NCBI GenBank assembly: GCA_022661535.1 | Contig: JAKULF010000018.1 | Location: forward strand, 310,001-374,000 | Length of the DNA stretch: 64,000 nt | DNA from: Eutypa lata | Lineage: Eukaryota > Ascomycota > Sordariomycetes > Xylariales > Diatrypaceae | Direction of reading: 5' to 3' | Part shown: piece after piece, positions 1 to 12,629 of the stretch | How positions within the stretch are numbered: position 1 is the stretch's first letter | Layout of the letters: every line of letters starts with the position of its first letter | Position numbers and translations under genes: made by a program | The notes under the pieces: generated by a model | What the model saw: only the letters and a program-made list of their open reading frames with translations | What the model was told of the DNA's origin: nothing | The model's database searches: none

Positions 1-543
1 CATCCCCGCTACGGACTCCCCCGTCTACACTACCTGCAAGGCGGCGACGCTGGGCATGACCAGGATGCATAGTAAGGAGTTTGGTGGGGATGGGGGTGAG
101 TGATAGTTCTTTTTGTTTTGTTTGGTTTCTTGGTTTGGTACTTTTTTCTTTTCTTTTTTTTTTTTACCTGTCTGTCATCTTGATACACTTTGGTGGAGAT
201 CTAATGGGGGTGGAGGGGTTCGTCTGCTTGAACGAAGAGATGTTCAAGATGCTAAGATGCGCGCTTGGTTGCTGCAGTAGAAGAGTTGTTGCTGACCGAC
301 CTTGTGTTGTGACATACAGTCCGAGTCAACAGTATCATGCCTGGGGCCATCGCAACCCAGCGCCAGATCGATGAGGTCCTCACGGAGGAATACCGGGCCA
401 AGGTGATGGCTGCTCAGAGTTTGAAACGGGATCTCATGCCGGAGGAGGTTGCGAGGCTGGTCTTGTTTCTTGCAGCGGATGATTCGAGTGCTATTACGGG
501 GTCTAGTTACGTCGTTGATGGAGGCTGGGTTAGCGACCCCTGA
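1..543 (+). CDS. Short-chain dehydrogenase/reductase (SDR), 3' part
   Basis: Partial CDS entering from the left edge, exons 2-95 and 320-543, with an intron at 96-319 (GTGAG..CAG, 224 nt, long for this window). The open frame starts at base 2. It shows the SDR active-site motif YTTCK, the conserved RVNSIMPGAI strand after the active site, and the classic C-terminal SYVVDGGW segment. The Rossmann fold and TGxxxGxG motif lie outside the window. Family members are NAD(P)H-dependent oxidoreductases on alcohols, sugars or ketones. The substrate cannot be told from this fragment, although the ending is typical of the classical, soluble subfamily. The family call is confident; the function is not. 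Confidence 0.88.
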
Positions 544-3500
544 GATTGATTAGTGGTGCTGATATTGTGTTTCTGACCGGTTGTTCTATCTCATCGTAAT
601 TTAGAGAGGATGAAACCTTTGATGTACTAGAGCTATAAGAACATTAGTTTATGGTCAGCTGTGCGTTTGTTGTTTGTGTCCTGGTATAAGAAGCTACCCC
701 TTGCTTGTGAGGTTAATCTCTGGACAATGAAACCGAAACGAGCTCGAAAATGACATGATATATCATGTTTACGTATCCTAGCGTTGCTCTTCAACGACTT
801 GGCGGCTTTACATGCACATTGCTATCTCTAGTGTAGACAGCAGTAGCTGGCCAATCACTATGACAATACATATCAGCGTATGCGAACGATAAAAAGGAAT
901 GCGATCTAACAAGTGCCTACTAGGAGCCGCAGTGACTGGAACACTACATATATCTGTGTGTAAGATTCGATACAAGTATCTCAATATTTTCATACTCGTA
1001 TCATGTTGCAGGGTATAGATGAACAGCAAGGAGAAACCCGAAAAGCTTTCAAGGACAAGGTGTGTATGGTGATCTTCAAACCTGCTCATTTCCGGCCAAG
1101 AAAGACTTTGGACTCGACTATTTCTAACTAGGTGAGTTCCTTTTTTTTTCTTCTTCTTCTTTTTGCCACATTCTGCTCACCTCAACAAACGTTGATATCA
1201 CATGATAATGGTCAATGAGGATAGCAATTAACTACGTTGCACTGCATTCCATCTTCGTGCATATAGCGAATTAGGTGTAGCATTGATTCTCACGCAACCA
1301 ACGTGGCTGTATATATTAGGCTGATAGATGTAACGTAATGGCTTTTCTATGAATGCTGACAACTTTTGATATCTAAAGACACAAGAGTACGCGTTCCAAG
1401 GGATACGCATAATAGACCTCTATCATAAAATTTAGCGTGCATATCCTCAACAGATAACGGTGGCTGACAGTCATGCTATGTAGTCTTAGGCTACCAGAGT
1501 ATAGAACCGTCGATAGGTAGACGGATGTGAGCGGAAGAGACTACTAGCCTCATAGGCGCCACTATGTGTTGACCCCCGCCCTGGAGCTATTCACCGTCGA
1601 TGTAACGTCCACAGCGGTTCCCGACCCGACCGGGACAGGCAAAAAGTCTATACCAGTTCTCGATAACACCTACTCTAGGTATGAACAGCGAGCCCCCGAC
1701 CTCCTTCGAGATTCGGGCAAGCATAACGAGTTTGTGTGACATGCACCCCCCCACTCAACTATCTGGGAATATATGCAGCCCAACCCTGATTGCGGTGCCG
1801 ATCATCCTAGAAAGAAAGAAAGAAAAAAAACAAGGTGAGAAGCACGGAATCGCATGCACACGTCGGTGTTGGGTATTGTACCTAGCCGGAGCTTACATAT
1901 GCCAACCCTTACTTATCAGATGTGGCTACTTGTGATTGGTATTCCCCGACCACCGTTTGTGGTGCGTGGGACGGCCGGGCCCTGACAGCTCTCTTGCCCT
2001 ACAGAGTCGGTCAAGCCTTTTCGACGCTTGCGTTGCCTCTTATTGGCAGACCTGGATAGGACGCCTCTGCTCGGAACTCCTTAACTACATATGTAGATAT
2101 AGGCGGATCTAACACGTGGAACACGGAGTACTGGGTCGGGGTATTTGACTTTTCAGGAATGGGTTAATATGTAAGTTGTGGACTGAGTAGGTATGTAGGT
2201 CTATAGATATAGAAGCTGGGGGAAGAGGGCACACAGGCGATTGATAAACGATTGATGCCTTATACAAGGTCGCTGTTATACCTAGCTTACCGAGAAACAC
2301 CGCGTTATAGATATATGAATAGAGAGATAAGTAAATCTATGATGGTCCCAATGGAGTGGTTAGAGTTATTGACCAATAACTATAACTTCCAATCAAGAGT
2401 ATGCACGAGTTAAATAGAACCGTTCAGGTCTTATCTTTTCCCTCAAGATACTACTTAGTAATTCAAGTTCACTTCTCTTCTTCCAACACTAGTATTCTAG
2501 AGTTTACCAGGGTTTATCTTACTACTTTGCGTTGGTAGAGAATTGCATTCAGTATTATGCACAACATAGCGCAGAGCCGCGCTACTTACCACCTCAGCAC
2601 CTCTGTCTGGTTTCCGGAGACGTCGGAAGCAAAGCGGCGGGTGGTACATAAATACCTATTTATGTACGGCATAAACGTGGCATATAAGGTTAATTTCGGG
2701 CTTTGTTACACATTAACCACCTACCTAGGAGGTACCTATGTAGTTAGACAGACCCTTGGAGAAAAGAAGGGTAAAAAAAGAGGGTGATCGCGTCAAACTG
2801 CCAACTGCATTGCCAACTGGGCCCCTTGTCGGGTCCCGACGAATTTCGTGGTGCATGAACACAGTGGGCAGAGTGGCAGAGAATGGTTGTTGATCGCTTG
2901 ACGTTCCTGATCGTCGGAGCACGGCCACAATGCCAAGCTCAATGCAGGTCGGGGCCCAGCCCCCAAGAACACCAAGAACAGAGAAAGAGATCGTCAATTC
3001 ACCACCACTTGCACTAAACAAAAACAAGATTCAACTACCGATATGGACGGCGATCAATCGCCAGCCCACTCTCTCACTCCACCCCCACCGTAGTGTACCC
3101 GACCCGAGGGTCATAGACCAAGATCTTGTTAATCTTTTGACCCGTTGATCTTCGATGCTAGTTAGTTAATCGCTACCTAGCCAAGTTGATCCTCTTCTGG
3201 GGATGAGTTATTATAAGAGTTAAAGGTTATGAAGTATGTAGGTATGTCGAACATGTATAAATATAGATTCGCTATTCGGGAACAGACAATGTACCCGTCA
3301 TAGAAATACGGCCCTAATTTAGTTGCGCCTCAAGCTGCCTTTGCAAGTTGAAGCTCTGCGTGGATTCAAGGGTAATTATAACAGGGGAGAAGAAAAGAAA
3401 ACAGAAGAAAAGATTAAAACGAGGACATATTGTACTAGTATTCACGTCCGGCTAATCAATCCCTTGGATCCGGCTAAAGTAAAAAAGCTAAGCGAGGAAT

Positions 3501-5884
3501 TTCGACTTCGACTTCGACTTCGCCGTCGGACGGAATCCGTTGAGAGTAACGAGGTATGTAGGAATGATGGATGATAACGATAATGATGATGACCTGGCGT
3601 TCGCCGTTTTCGGCTTTCTGTCGGTAGGTAGCACAGAATCTGACAAGTTAGGCAAGTGGTAATTGGCGCCGGACGGTTGGTGCTGTCTTATTGGTGAGAA
3701 GAAGAAGAGAGGCTCAATGTTCGAAGATTGACTGGATAAGAGAATTCCAGCGCACCCAGCACCTGCATTAGGCTTTACCTAAGGTCTTGTACAATACCTA
3801 CCTCCTACCAATGGTGTGCATAGGTATGGTAAGTATGTATGCAGACCGACACACGAAACATCGCAAGCATTGGCAAAGTGGTTGAGTAGGAATAAACAAC
3901 CCGACACTTGGCGAAACATGGTGCCTGATGCATCTAGTTAGTTTAGCGATTAACTACCTAGAGTTAACACTAAGGCTCAAGACAAGAAAAGGTTGGGAAG
4001 CGAGAGCCTAGAATCTACGTAGTCGTGAATTGCCGCCGTTATGGAACATAGTTCTTCAGGAATGCTTCTGGCCACATGGCTATATGGATATCTCGCTTGA
4101 TTTACGTTTACAGATAAGTTTAAGCGCAAGCGCGCGTCGAGAATCACGATGCAAGACTTGAGTCCAAAGATAGATCATGGCAGACGAGCACAGATGCGAG
4201 CGATAACTAGTTAAGCGCGCGCTCAACGTTAGCTAAGCCAGAAGAATTCTTGTCACTTTGCGGTTTGTGCCATCCAGTTTTCCGTTCTCGGCACTCGCTG
4301 TCTCTGACTTACCACTGACTGGAATGTCGCATTGCCTAGTAGATTCTTGAACGTGGACAACCCAACCCTTTTAAGACCTGAAAAAAAAAAAAAAGAGAGA
4401 GAGAGACGAGGAATTTAGTACCGGAGAAAGGCCAGTAAAATATTACAGGAGCGCGGTAGAATTGAAGTTCTCCCTTGGATCAGCCAATCATTCAGGTCCC
4501 ACTCTACGATCTTCTTGATATCTCGCCGTTTCACAATCCCTGTCTGCCAGCAACGAGTGGGTTCGCAGATACCCAGAACGATCCAGTCGGGAGTGGCTTG
4601 CAGTTCGGACCAAACCAAAAGGACCCCCCTTTTTTTATTAATTTATGTTCTGTTCTTTCCATCTCTTCTTCTGCTGCCCCTCTGCCCCTCACCTGCTGAA
4701 ATGTCACAATCACAGCCTCAACATCGTATCTACCTACATAATGTACCTAATGCTAAGTATGTAGCCAACACCCACCGACTTTCTTACTCTTCTAGCACAT
4801 GCTTAACTGCCCAGATATTACTGAACATACCCTGCAATCATTACATACGCGCTTTTTATTTTCTGTTTCTTTCCCTAACGCCCAATGAGCTGTTCGGGTA
4901 CATTATCGAGCCATTGACTAAATCCTTTTGCAATTGCACATGCCACGTATATGACCCTTACTTAGTCTCTGCAATAGCTGCTTCATTATAACACATAGGT
5001 ACAGTAAGGTTGGTAGGCAAGTAGATAGACTTACAGACCGTAGGTTTTCTTATCAATCTTCACCGTAAAAACTTCAGGTTTATGTTGCTGATCTCTTCCT
5101 TTCAAGTGAGGGAAAATCTTGTATTGACATCAGCAAGTTAAAAAAAAAACTTGATCGAAACTCGCGTGGAATTCTAGGCCATCTTATCGTACCTGAGATA
5201 TGTATGTAGGTATTGCATGACAGGACAGGCGGCCTCTCCACTATACCATCCCAAGTAATAGAAGAGAATGTCAGGGTCAGGTACAGCCGCTCGCGTTGCC
5301 ACTTTATGTCGATGTCGTCCAAAAACATCCCGGTCGCAAGTCCGGGCTTAGGTACCGAGACAGCGAGACAGCTTTAGCCTCTCTGTACGAAGTATGTAGG
5401 TACCGCACGTCTATTAATTGTTTCCCCCTGCAGGATACCTAAGGGAATGCTACAATACTACGCACCTACGTAGGTACCGCCGTGGTGTTTCACACTTATC
5501 CTTTTCTATAATCAAGTTTCCGAATTAGGCCAGCCCGCTGGCCATGTTTCTTTGGCTCCCAACCCCTTGTCACTTTTTTTTCTCCTTTTACCCATGCCAT
5601 GCTTTTTGCGCCAGCGCCAGTGGCAAGGCATTGCCAAGTCAAAGCAGGCTGCAGGGTTCTCTGGATTATGTGCTCCGTATGGGCTGGTGGGCTAACAGAA
5701 TTCCACATTCCCCCTTGTCTAACAACTCGGCACTGGTCCTTTTTCTTCTTTTCCGCCGCTTGGCTTTGATGTTTCTGAAGTTCTGAACCAGCTAAAGGTA
5801 GTTAAAGCAGCCCCGTGTGGGTGGGGGGCGGGAGACCCATGGGTGAAGAAAGTAAGTATGTAGGATCGGGCGGGATCTAGATGG

Positions 5885-6413
5885 ATGCATTCGATATATA
5901 TGTATGCAGGTGAGTCAGTCAGCGTTAAGGGCCAACCTCAAGTCGGTATTTCTTCCCCACGCAACTTTTTTCCTCTCGTTCACTTTTTTTGCCATCCTTT
6001 TATACCAACGGTCGCCAGCCGAGCCTCACTATCGTTTACTTCTATTTTACCTGTTCCCATACACACACACACACACACACACACAACCCAAGGTCTTGGT
6101 TGTTTACCTTCGTCGTTCTTTTTTTATAACTTTTGCGTTTATACCTTCTCGACATCCTGCGAGTTCAGGTTTTTCGCTGCAATAGGCCGGCATAAGATCC
6201 ATCTACATTCTCTCTCTATCTCTCCAGCTTTATCCTTTGCTCTAAGACTTTTGACTTGTCAAGGCCTTAGTGTTACCCTTCGTATCATAAGACCTGCTGC
6301 TCTGGATAGCTGTTCAGCTTTTTTGGCTCTCACACCTTCTTTTCTCACCTACACATGTTATACCGAACTATATAACACCACAACACACAACACTACATAA
6401 CACATCATACAAG
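5885..6413 (+). promoter_or_regulatory. Probable promoter/5' leader of the GH16 gene
   Basis: Strongly pyrimidine-rich top strand with long CT stretches directly upstream of the GH16 start, including a CA microsatellite at about 6061-6084. CT-rich leaders are common upstream of well-expressed filamentous fungal genes. The start site and any leader intron cannot be placed from sequence alone. Confidence 0.4.
6061..6084. repeat. (AC)n microsatellite
   Basis: Uninterrupted AC dinucleotide run about 24 nt long, in the pyrimidine-rich region upstream of the GH16 gene. It is probably length-polymorphic. Confidence 0.9.
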
Positions 6414-7337
6414 ATGATGTTCCAATCGAGAATCCTTCTCCCTCTGCTGCCCAGCTTGGCTGCGGCCATTGCTCCCCCTTCCATGGGGAACATGAACCTG
6501 GTCTGGTCCGAGCAGTTCAAGGGCGTCGCCGGCGCCTCTCCCGACCGGGCCGTGTGGAACGTCATGGACGCTATCAACACCAACAACGAGGTGCAGACGT
6601 ACACGACATCGAACCAGAACCTGCAGATCAGCGGCGGCGGCACCGTGCAATTCGTGCCGCGCAAGTCGTCCAAGGACGGTCACTGGACGTCCGGCCGCAT
6701 CGAGACCGTCAGCTCGTGGACCCCCGCTCCCGGCAAGGTCACCAAGATCGCTGCCAGCCTGCTGATCGGCACCAACGCCGCCATCAACAAGGAGGGGCTC
6801 TGGCCCGCCTTCTGGGCCCTCGGCGACGCCATGCGTCACGGCACCGAGTGGCCCCAGGCTGGTGAGATCGACATCTTCGAGCAGGTCGACGGCGTCCCTA
6901 AGGCCTACGGAACTGTCCACTGCGGCGTCAGCGGTGGTGGCCCTTGCAACGAGCCCTCTGGCCGTGTCACCGAGACTGCTCTGCCTGCCGATGGCACCTT
7001 CAATGAGTACGCTGTCAGCATTGACCGCACCAACGAGGATTGGACCGCCCAGACCATCACCTGGACCATCAACGGCCAACCGTTCTCCACCCTGACCGGT
7101 GCTGATATCAATGATGCCCCCGTTTGGTCGAGCTTGGCTCACAGCCCTCTGTAAGTCTAGGGAACCCTGGTGATACTGTAACACTCATGAGCATATTCTA
7201 ATCTCATCTTCATTGATAGGTACCTTCTGCTCAACGTCGCTGTCGGCGGTGACTGGCCGGGCCCCCCTACCGATGCCACTCTCGACGGATACGGCAGCAT
7301 GATGGAGGTTCAATGGGTCGGCGTTTGGTCGACATGA
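6414..7337 (+). CDS. Secreted GH16 family endo-beta-glucanase
   Basis: Two exons, 6414-7150 and 7220-7337, with an intron of 69 nt; 284 aa. An N-terminal signal peptide (about residues 1-20, hydrophobic core LLPLLPSLAAA) is followed by a GH16 laminarinase-type domain. The family catalytic signature is seen as EIDIFE, giving nucleophile E151, D153 and acid/base E156, within the expected WPAFWALG and AGEIDIFEQVDG context. The C-terminal LLLNVAVGGDWPG segment is also typical and is only reached by splicing into exon 2. Family members hydrolyse beta-1,3 or mixed beta-1,3/1,4 glucans outside the cell; the exact linkage is not decidable here. There is no GPI signal or carbohydrate-binding module. 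It stands alone, convergent with the transporter at 8637-11259. Confidence 0.93.
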
Positions 7338-8636
7338 GAAAGCGAAACTAAAAAAACCAAAACCGAAAAGTGAATTACACACACATACAACACGATCGAT
7401 GAACGTGGAAAACTGTTACGAATTTTTCAAGCCACGAATAGGGAAGGGGGGACAAGGACCAGGGAAAGGGCTTTTTCTTTCGAAAGCCTGGAGTATATAA
7501 AGGGTTGGCGTGCGGGGCGTTTTTGTTGCCGAAGAGATATATATTGGGTAGGAAAGGAAAGGGACCTGAGCGATATATTCTTTTTCTGTTCTACTGTTGC
7601 TTCTTTCTTGAGATACCATAGAGAAACTTTACCCTTCTTGTTCTTCGCTTCGCTTCGCACTTCTGCTTCGTTGGTAGAGTGGGTCGGCTATGCCAATTTC
7701 GCCCCCACATATCCTCTCCCCCTTTTCCCCCTTTCTCTCTCCACATAGATTTGGCAGTACTCCATATCGCATCGCGAGACCTCGTCCGTGCTAGAGTGGC
7801 ACATATTATCCGACAATGGATGGACGCAGTCTCGCTGCTGTGGCTATTTCCTCGGTCGGTCGGCCGGTCAGTCAGTCAGTCAGTCGTGGGACACGACACG
7901 ACATGACATGGCACGATGTGTGGTTTGGAGATAGCTAGACTAGCTTTGACGTATCAAGTCTTCAAGTATTGAACGACAAATTGAATCCAGCTCTGAACCC
8001 AACTTCATTGATGACACTGTATCCCGTGACTTCATGTAGGTAGCGGCCCGCTGCCGCGATCGCCGTGCTTGATGGTAGATCTCGGGAGGAGCCGTGATCC
8101 GTTGACGTATAACGGCGGCACAGGCGGTCGGTCGGGCTGTTTGTTATCTAACGTCAGTTAGTTGGGGGCCTCCTAATTGTGGCCGCCTGGTGTCTGTCTA
8201 CGTACACACACGGCCAACGTCAGGTCAATGCACTCCAACCAACTATGTACCTACCTAGGTACGTACATGGTACTTTGTTGCTTCTTTTGTCATTAAATAC
8301 TCGTTAAATGCCATTCGCTATGCGGAATATACAGCAAGCAAGCTGACTAACATAGCTGAACTTCCTTTCTGAGGATACCATCTGTCTAGGTTAATCCCTA
8401 TGCACCGACTGGCTACTTATCTATCCCCTGAGCTATAGAAACACCTACTCATCAAGCTGGCTCCCACATGTTCTTCAATTCTAAGCAACTACCTACCTAC
8501 CTACCTACCTAGATAACCCACCAATGCCACTTACGATCGATCCCATTCTCCTGCGCACGTCATACCATTTAATTCATTCAGTGCCTTATCGCCCCCTCCC
8601 CCCCTCCTTCACCGCTTTCGAAAATCACTTCTCTCG
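7338..8636. other. Intergenic region between convergent genes
   Basis: 1.3 kb between the 3' ends of the GH16 gene (+) and the MFS transporter (-). It holds a gtcg/gtca tandem tract at about 7853-7884, a (CTAC)n run at about 8487-8512, and a palindrome-rich stretch with TACCTAGGTA at about 8247-8271. No gene was recognised. Confidence 0.6.
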
Positions 8637-8945
8637 TCATAGGGTGTATCGGAAAAACTGGTTCTCGAAGTCCGTGTAATCCTGCTGTCCGAGCTCCTTG
8701 CCCCTGGCGATCCTGTCCTCCTCGCTCAGCCCTTCCTCGCGCTGCTTCCTATCGCGGCGCCTGTTCCGCAGCACGAGCACGAGGCGCCAGAGCGCTATCG
8801 TCAGGAACTCCAGCGCGAAGCAGATCGCGCACCCGACCGTGCCGGGGATGTATCGGGGCTGGGTGTGTGTCTGTTAGTAACGAAGGAACTAACGTCACGG
8901 GTATGTCGACCGAAGGCATATATATATATGTGTGTGCGTGTGTGC

Positions 8946-8985
<40 letters not shown>

Positions 8986-11259
8986 AGGGTAGGAGAGGGT
9001 GGGCAGGGCGGCAAACTTACAGCATCTTTGGCCTTGAAAATCTGCGACCCGACCATGTTACCCACGCAGTATCCGACGAAGGTGAACGATGAAGTCAGTG
9101 TCCGCTTGGTGCGGCCGGCGACGTTGGACGGGATCAGCGTCCATGCTAGGAAGAGGGCGACGACGCAGGGCACGGTCATGAAGTAACTAAGGAACAGGAT
9201 TTTTAGTCAGCGACATGAAGAAGAAGACGATTATCTAGTAGGTAGATATCTAGATAGGTAGGTAGAACGTCTCATCTGGGATTGGTTGGTTGATGGAAAT
9301 ATATCGACTTACCCTCCCCACTTAGTCCACTTGTTCTGCGGCTCGTTCGGAAGCATCGACATGATGATGAAGCCGACGAACGCCGGCACGGTGGAGAACA
9401 TCATGAACCACATGCGGAGGTTCTTCCACCGGCTCGTCACGAGGCCGATCAGGACGAAGTAGAGCACCGAGGTAACGCTGCGAGGAATGTCTAGGAGGAT
9501 CACCTGGAGGTTGGCTAATCACGCACACGGACTGTTAGCATTCATCGTTATAAGATGGAATGGAACGTCTTCTATTCCCCCCCTCTCTCTCTCTCTCTTA
9601 GAAAGGGGTAACAGGAAAGTCAGAAGAAAAAAAAAAAAAAACTAAAAAAAAAACTCACTAAAGCCAGCGTTCGTATTAATGATAGAAGCGAAGGTGGTGA
9701 TGCCGCCGTTGGGCACGGAGCTCAGGAACGCGTTGACGCCGGCGAACCAGAAGCAAGGGTCGACCAGGCACTCCCGGGCCTGCTTCCACTTCCACTCCTT
9801 GATCCCCGTCCGGTCGTGGCCCGTGTTGTTGTGGGCGATGCGCGCGTTCGCCATCCGCTTCTCCTCGGGCGACAGCCAGCGCACCTCCGACGGCGTCCCG
9901 AGGAGCGCCAGGCAGAGGAGCCCCACTATGATGGTTAGGGGGCCTAGGAACTGTGGGTTGGTTAGTATGAAAGAAATTTAAAAAAGCGGTATAGAATCTG
10001 TCTGCCTGCCTGCCTGCTTGTGACTCCATCTTGGTACGTAGGTGTCTAGACAAGAAAGACGCGAATGGAGATCGCGCCGGGGGCAAAAGGCGGGGACGAC
10101 AACTTACGTATGACATGTACCGCCAGGCTTGGAACTCCGGATGCGCGTGCTGCACCGACCCGATGCCGTACAGGATCAAGCTGGCGATGGCGCCGAAGCC
10201 GGCGTTGGCGCTCTGGAAGACGAGGGAGCGCGATGCGTGCTCGCGGGTCGTGTACCATGATCCGATGACGAGGATGAAACCTGGGGAGATGCAGCACTAG
10301 GTGATGGCCATGTCAGGCATTTGTTGTTGTACCTAGTAGAAACTAACAGGGGTTAGGGGGAGAGTGGGCGGGCGGCACCTACCTCGAATACCCCCTGGAG
10401 CGCCCTCAGCGTGACGAGCTGCGTGAAGTTTTGCGCAAACCCGATCGAGAGGACTACGATGCCCCAGCATATCATGTAGCAGGATAGGGTGCGACCCATT
10501 AGGTATCTCTGCATCAGACCTTCAAGTCAGTAACTGTCTTATGGTAGAGGTTTCTGGGAGTGTTTCCGTGTCCTTTAGAAAACCCCTTAGGAGTTGGCAG
10601 GAATAGATTGGTCTAATACATATTCTTCACAAACTGGAAAGAAGCAAACAGGGTTAGATAACTACTCACCTGCAAGATGACGTTCGAGGGGAATTCGAAG
10701 CACATATATGTGATATAGAATACCGTGGTCAACCAGGAATATTGTTGGCCTACGAGACCAGCATCCTATTTCACGGCACCAATATTAGCACCGCAGGACA
10801 TGAACTAGGTACGCTGCGTATAGCTCTTCACGGAGTATAGTCCGTCACTGGTAATTGGGTTCAACATACCTCCCTGAGACCAAACGTGGCCTGAGTACTA
10901 ATCGACGTCTTGTCCGTCTGCTGGATACCATAGCAGAGCCACATCAGCGGAAGCAGATATCTGTCGATCTTCCTCTTGAGCTTCTTGTACTGCTCCTCGG
11001 TGTATTGTCGTGCTTTTTTTTTTATTAGCCCAAATGTTAGCAACTCTTAACACCAATGACGTAATTACACGAAAGCAAAAGGGGCGATTGGAAAAAACCT
11101 ACTTTCTCCTGCATCATAAACCTCGCCGCCGTCGACGCTGCTCTCGTCGCTAGCTTCTACGTCGTGAACCTTCTCCGGGTCTTTCTTCACGTCGGCGGAA
11201 ATGTCCAGAGTCGACCTCATCTCCGCCGGGAAGGCGGTGATGTCGAGTTTCTCGCCCAT
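8637..11259 (-). CDS. MFS transporter, Dal5/allantoate-permease (anion:cation symporter) type
   Basis: Nine exons on the minus strand: 11103-11259, 10870-11012, 10670-10765, 10383-10508, 10108-10296, 9659-9950, 9313-9514, 9021-9186 and 8637-8858. All junctions keep frame, giving 530 aa. After a cytosolic N-terminus with acidic residues come the family hallmarks: IDRYLLPLMWLCYG, QQYSWLTTVFYITYM, the GRTLSCY loop, LRALQGVFE and CISPGFILVIGSWY, then a second six-helix half and a charged cytosolic tail. Family members take up small organic acids or ureides (allantoate, nicotinate, pantothenate and similar) by proton symport at the plasma membrane; the substrate is unknown here. It is divergent from the thioesterase 1.4 kb away. 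The introns contain a TG microsatellite and homopolymer tracts. Confidence 0.92.
8931..8982. repeat. (TG)n microsatellite inside an intron
   Basis: A TG dinucleotide run with a few interruptions, inside the last intron (8859-9020) of the MFS transporter gene. It is the longest dinucleotide repeat in the window. Confidence 0.9.
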
Positions 11260-12629
11260 GATGCCGAACGTTTGACTGAACTGACGTCCGTTTATTGTTA
11301 CACGGGAACAAAGTAAGACAACTACCTACTTAACTAAACTGTACCACACTCTACTCTACTCTACAAATAGAGTTTTGGTGCCGGATGAAGATTACTCATA
11401 TATATGTAGACCACGTTCCTCTCGCATCGCCGAGATCTGCAGATCCCTGCCACCGTCCCCCCCGCAGCATCCCGGTGCGATGTGACTCTGGAGATAGAAC
11501 TATAGATAAGGACCGACAGTAGCTGAGTAGTAGTATATCATATCAGATCATATTTCCGGCCCTCGGGTTTCTTTGTTTATCTACCGACTGGGCACGGTAG
11601 CAACTAACTAACTACCTACTTAACTAACTAACTTACGGGTGATGATGGTTTTGACGACGAATCGAACCTTTTTTTTTTGTGTTGTTGCCCCTCCCAGCCA
11701 TCCCATCCCGGAAACACTTCCCATCGTGGTGTGGCCGCTGGAAAGGCATAGTGCAGTGCGTTAATGTACATGGAACATCTCTTGGAGATATCGATGTCGG
11801 AAGGTTAGTGGCTGATAAGAGGCGACAAGGGGGCTTGCTGTTGTGTATGTGTGTATGTATGTATGCAGTGTGTATGGAAAGATAGGCACGATATCGCGGG
11901 GCCGCTATATGTTACTAGGTAGTAGAGATGATCAACCCCCTCAGCGCCCTCAAGCCGCCCCCTCATCATCATCTCCCAATTGCACTAGCTGACGTTAGCA
12001 TATGCATCCCGCATTCGTAGTATCTCCGATGGACGATAGATAAGAATGTATGTATGGATCAGTCACCTCATGGGAGCATTTTGATCTGGAGAGGCAAAAT
12101 ATCATGTTATCAGTGGCGGTCTTGGAATCAACAAATCGGAGAATATAACTACCAAGTCTCTTGGCATAGCGAGATGGGTAGATCCCAAGATCCTTCAATG
12201 GTTGTAGACGTTGAATACGACAAAGATAAAACTAAGTAGGCGATAAAATCTCCCGCTAAGAGCTTTTACTATATGTTTTGGGGCATTTTCTTTCCCCCCA
12301 TTCACTACGTTACATACTCTACGGGACTTCAAAGTTCCATTGAGTAAAACATACGGTAATGGCTAAGTGTAAACAGGTAGTAATACCAGGTCTCACTCAA
12401 GACCCTAAAGGAAGGGGTCTGAGTTAGGTAGGATGTAGTTACTGGATCGTCAGATACATAGTTATGCAATTATCCGGAACCTCGGCTAGCCTACTATAGG
12501 AAGCTGAAGCATAATAGACGTCTTATTACATACCTACTACGTATTATAAACCGCGATTACAACAGACATTAAAACAGGTATTCGAATATGGTAATTAATA
12601 ACCAACAAAAAAAGCAATAATAATACAAG
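11260..12629. promoter_or_regulatory. Divergent promoter region, MFS transporter / thioesterase
   Basis: 1.37 kb between the start of the transporter (-) and the start of the thioesterase (+). It contains several CTAACTAAC/CTACCTACT runs (about 11310-11340 and 11600-11640) and an A/T-rich segment just before the thioesterase ATG. No operator can be assigned with confidence. Confidence 0.4.

Larger units (their letters stand above)
544..6413. other. Gene-poor intergenic region (5.9 kb)
   Basis: I found no ORF here with recognisable family features or a plausible exon chain; the ORFs present are short and of biased composition. The region holds T-rich and CTT tracts (near 1140-1160), an A14 tract followed by GA repeats (about 4381-4406), a run of cttcga units near 3500-3526, and many TAGGTA/TACCTA words (for example around 2722, 3238, 5203, 5390 and 5465). 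The last 500 bases are pyrimidine-rich and probably serve as promoter and leader of the GH16 gene downstream. Confidence 0.6.

Noticed and set aside
4515..4991. 158-codon ORF as a secreted or membrane protein
   Set aside because: Pyrimidine-rich intergenic sequence gives Leu/Ser/Pro-rich translations; there is no domain or splice support.
6405..7184. 259-codon ORF antisense to the GH16 gene
   Set aside because: Shadow of GC-rich third-position codon bias. The sense frame has signal peptide, catalytic motif and correct splicing.
11655..11675. GAATCGAACC as a tRNA B box (minus strand)
   Set aside because: No A box, anticodon stem or acceptor pairing could be found around it.
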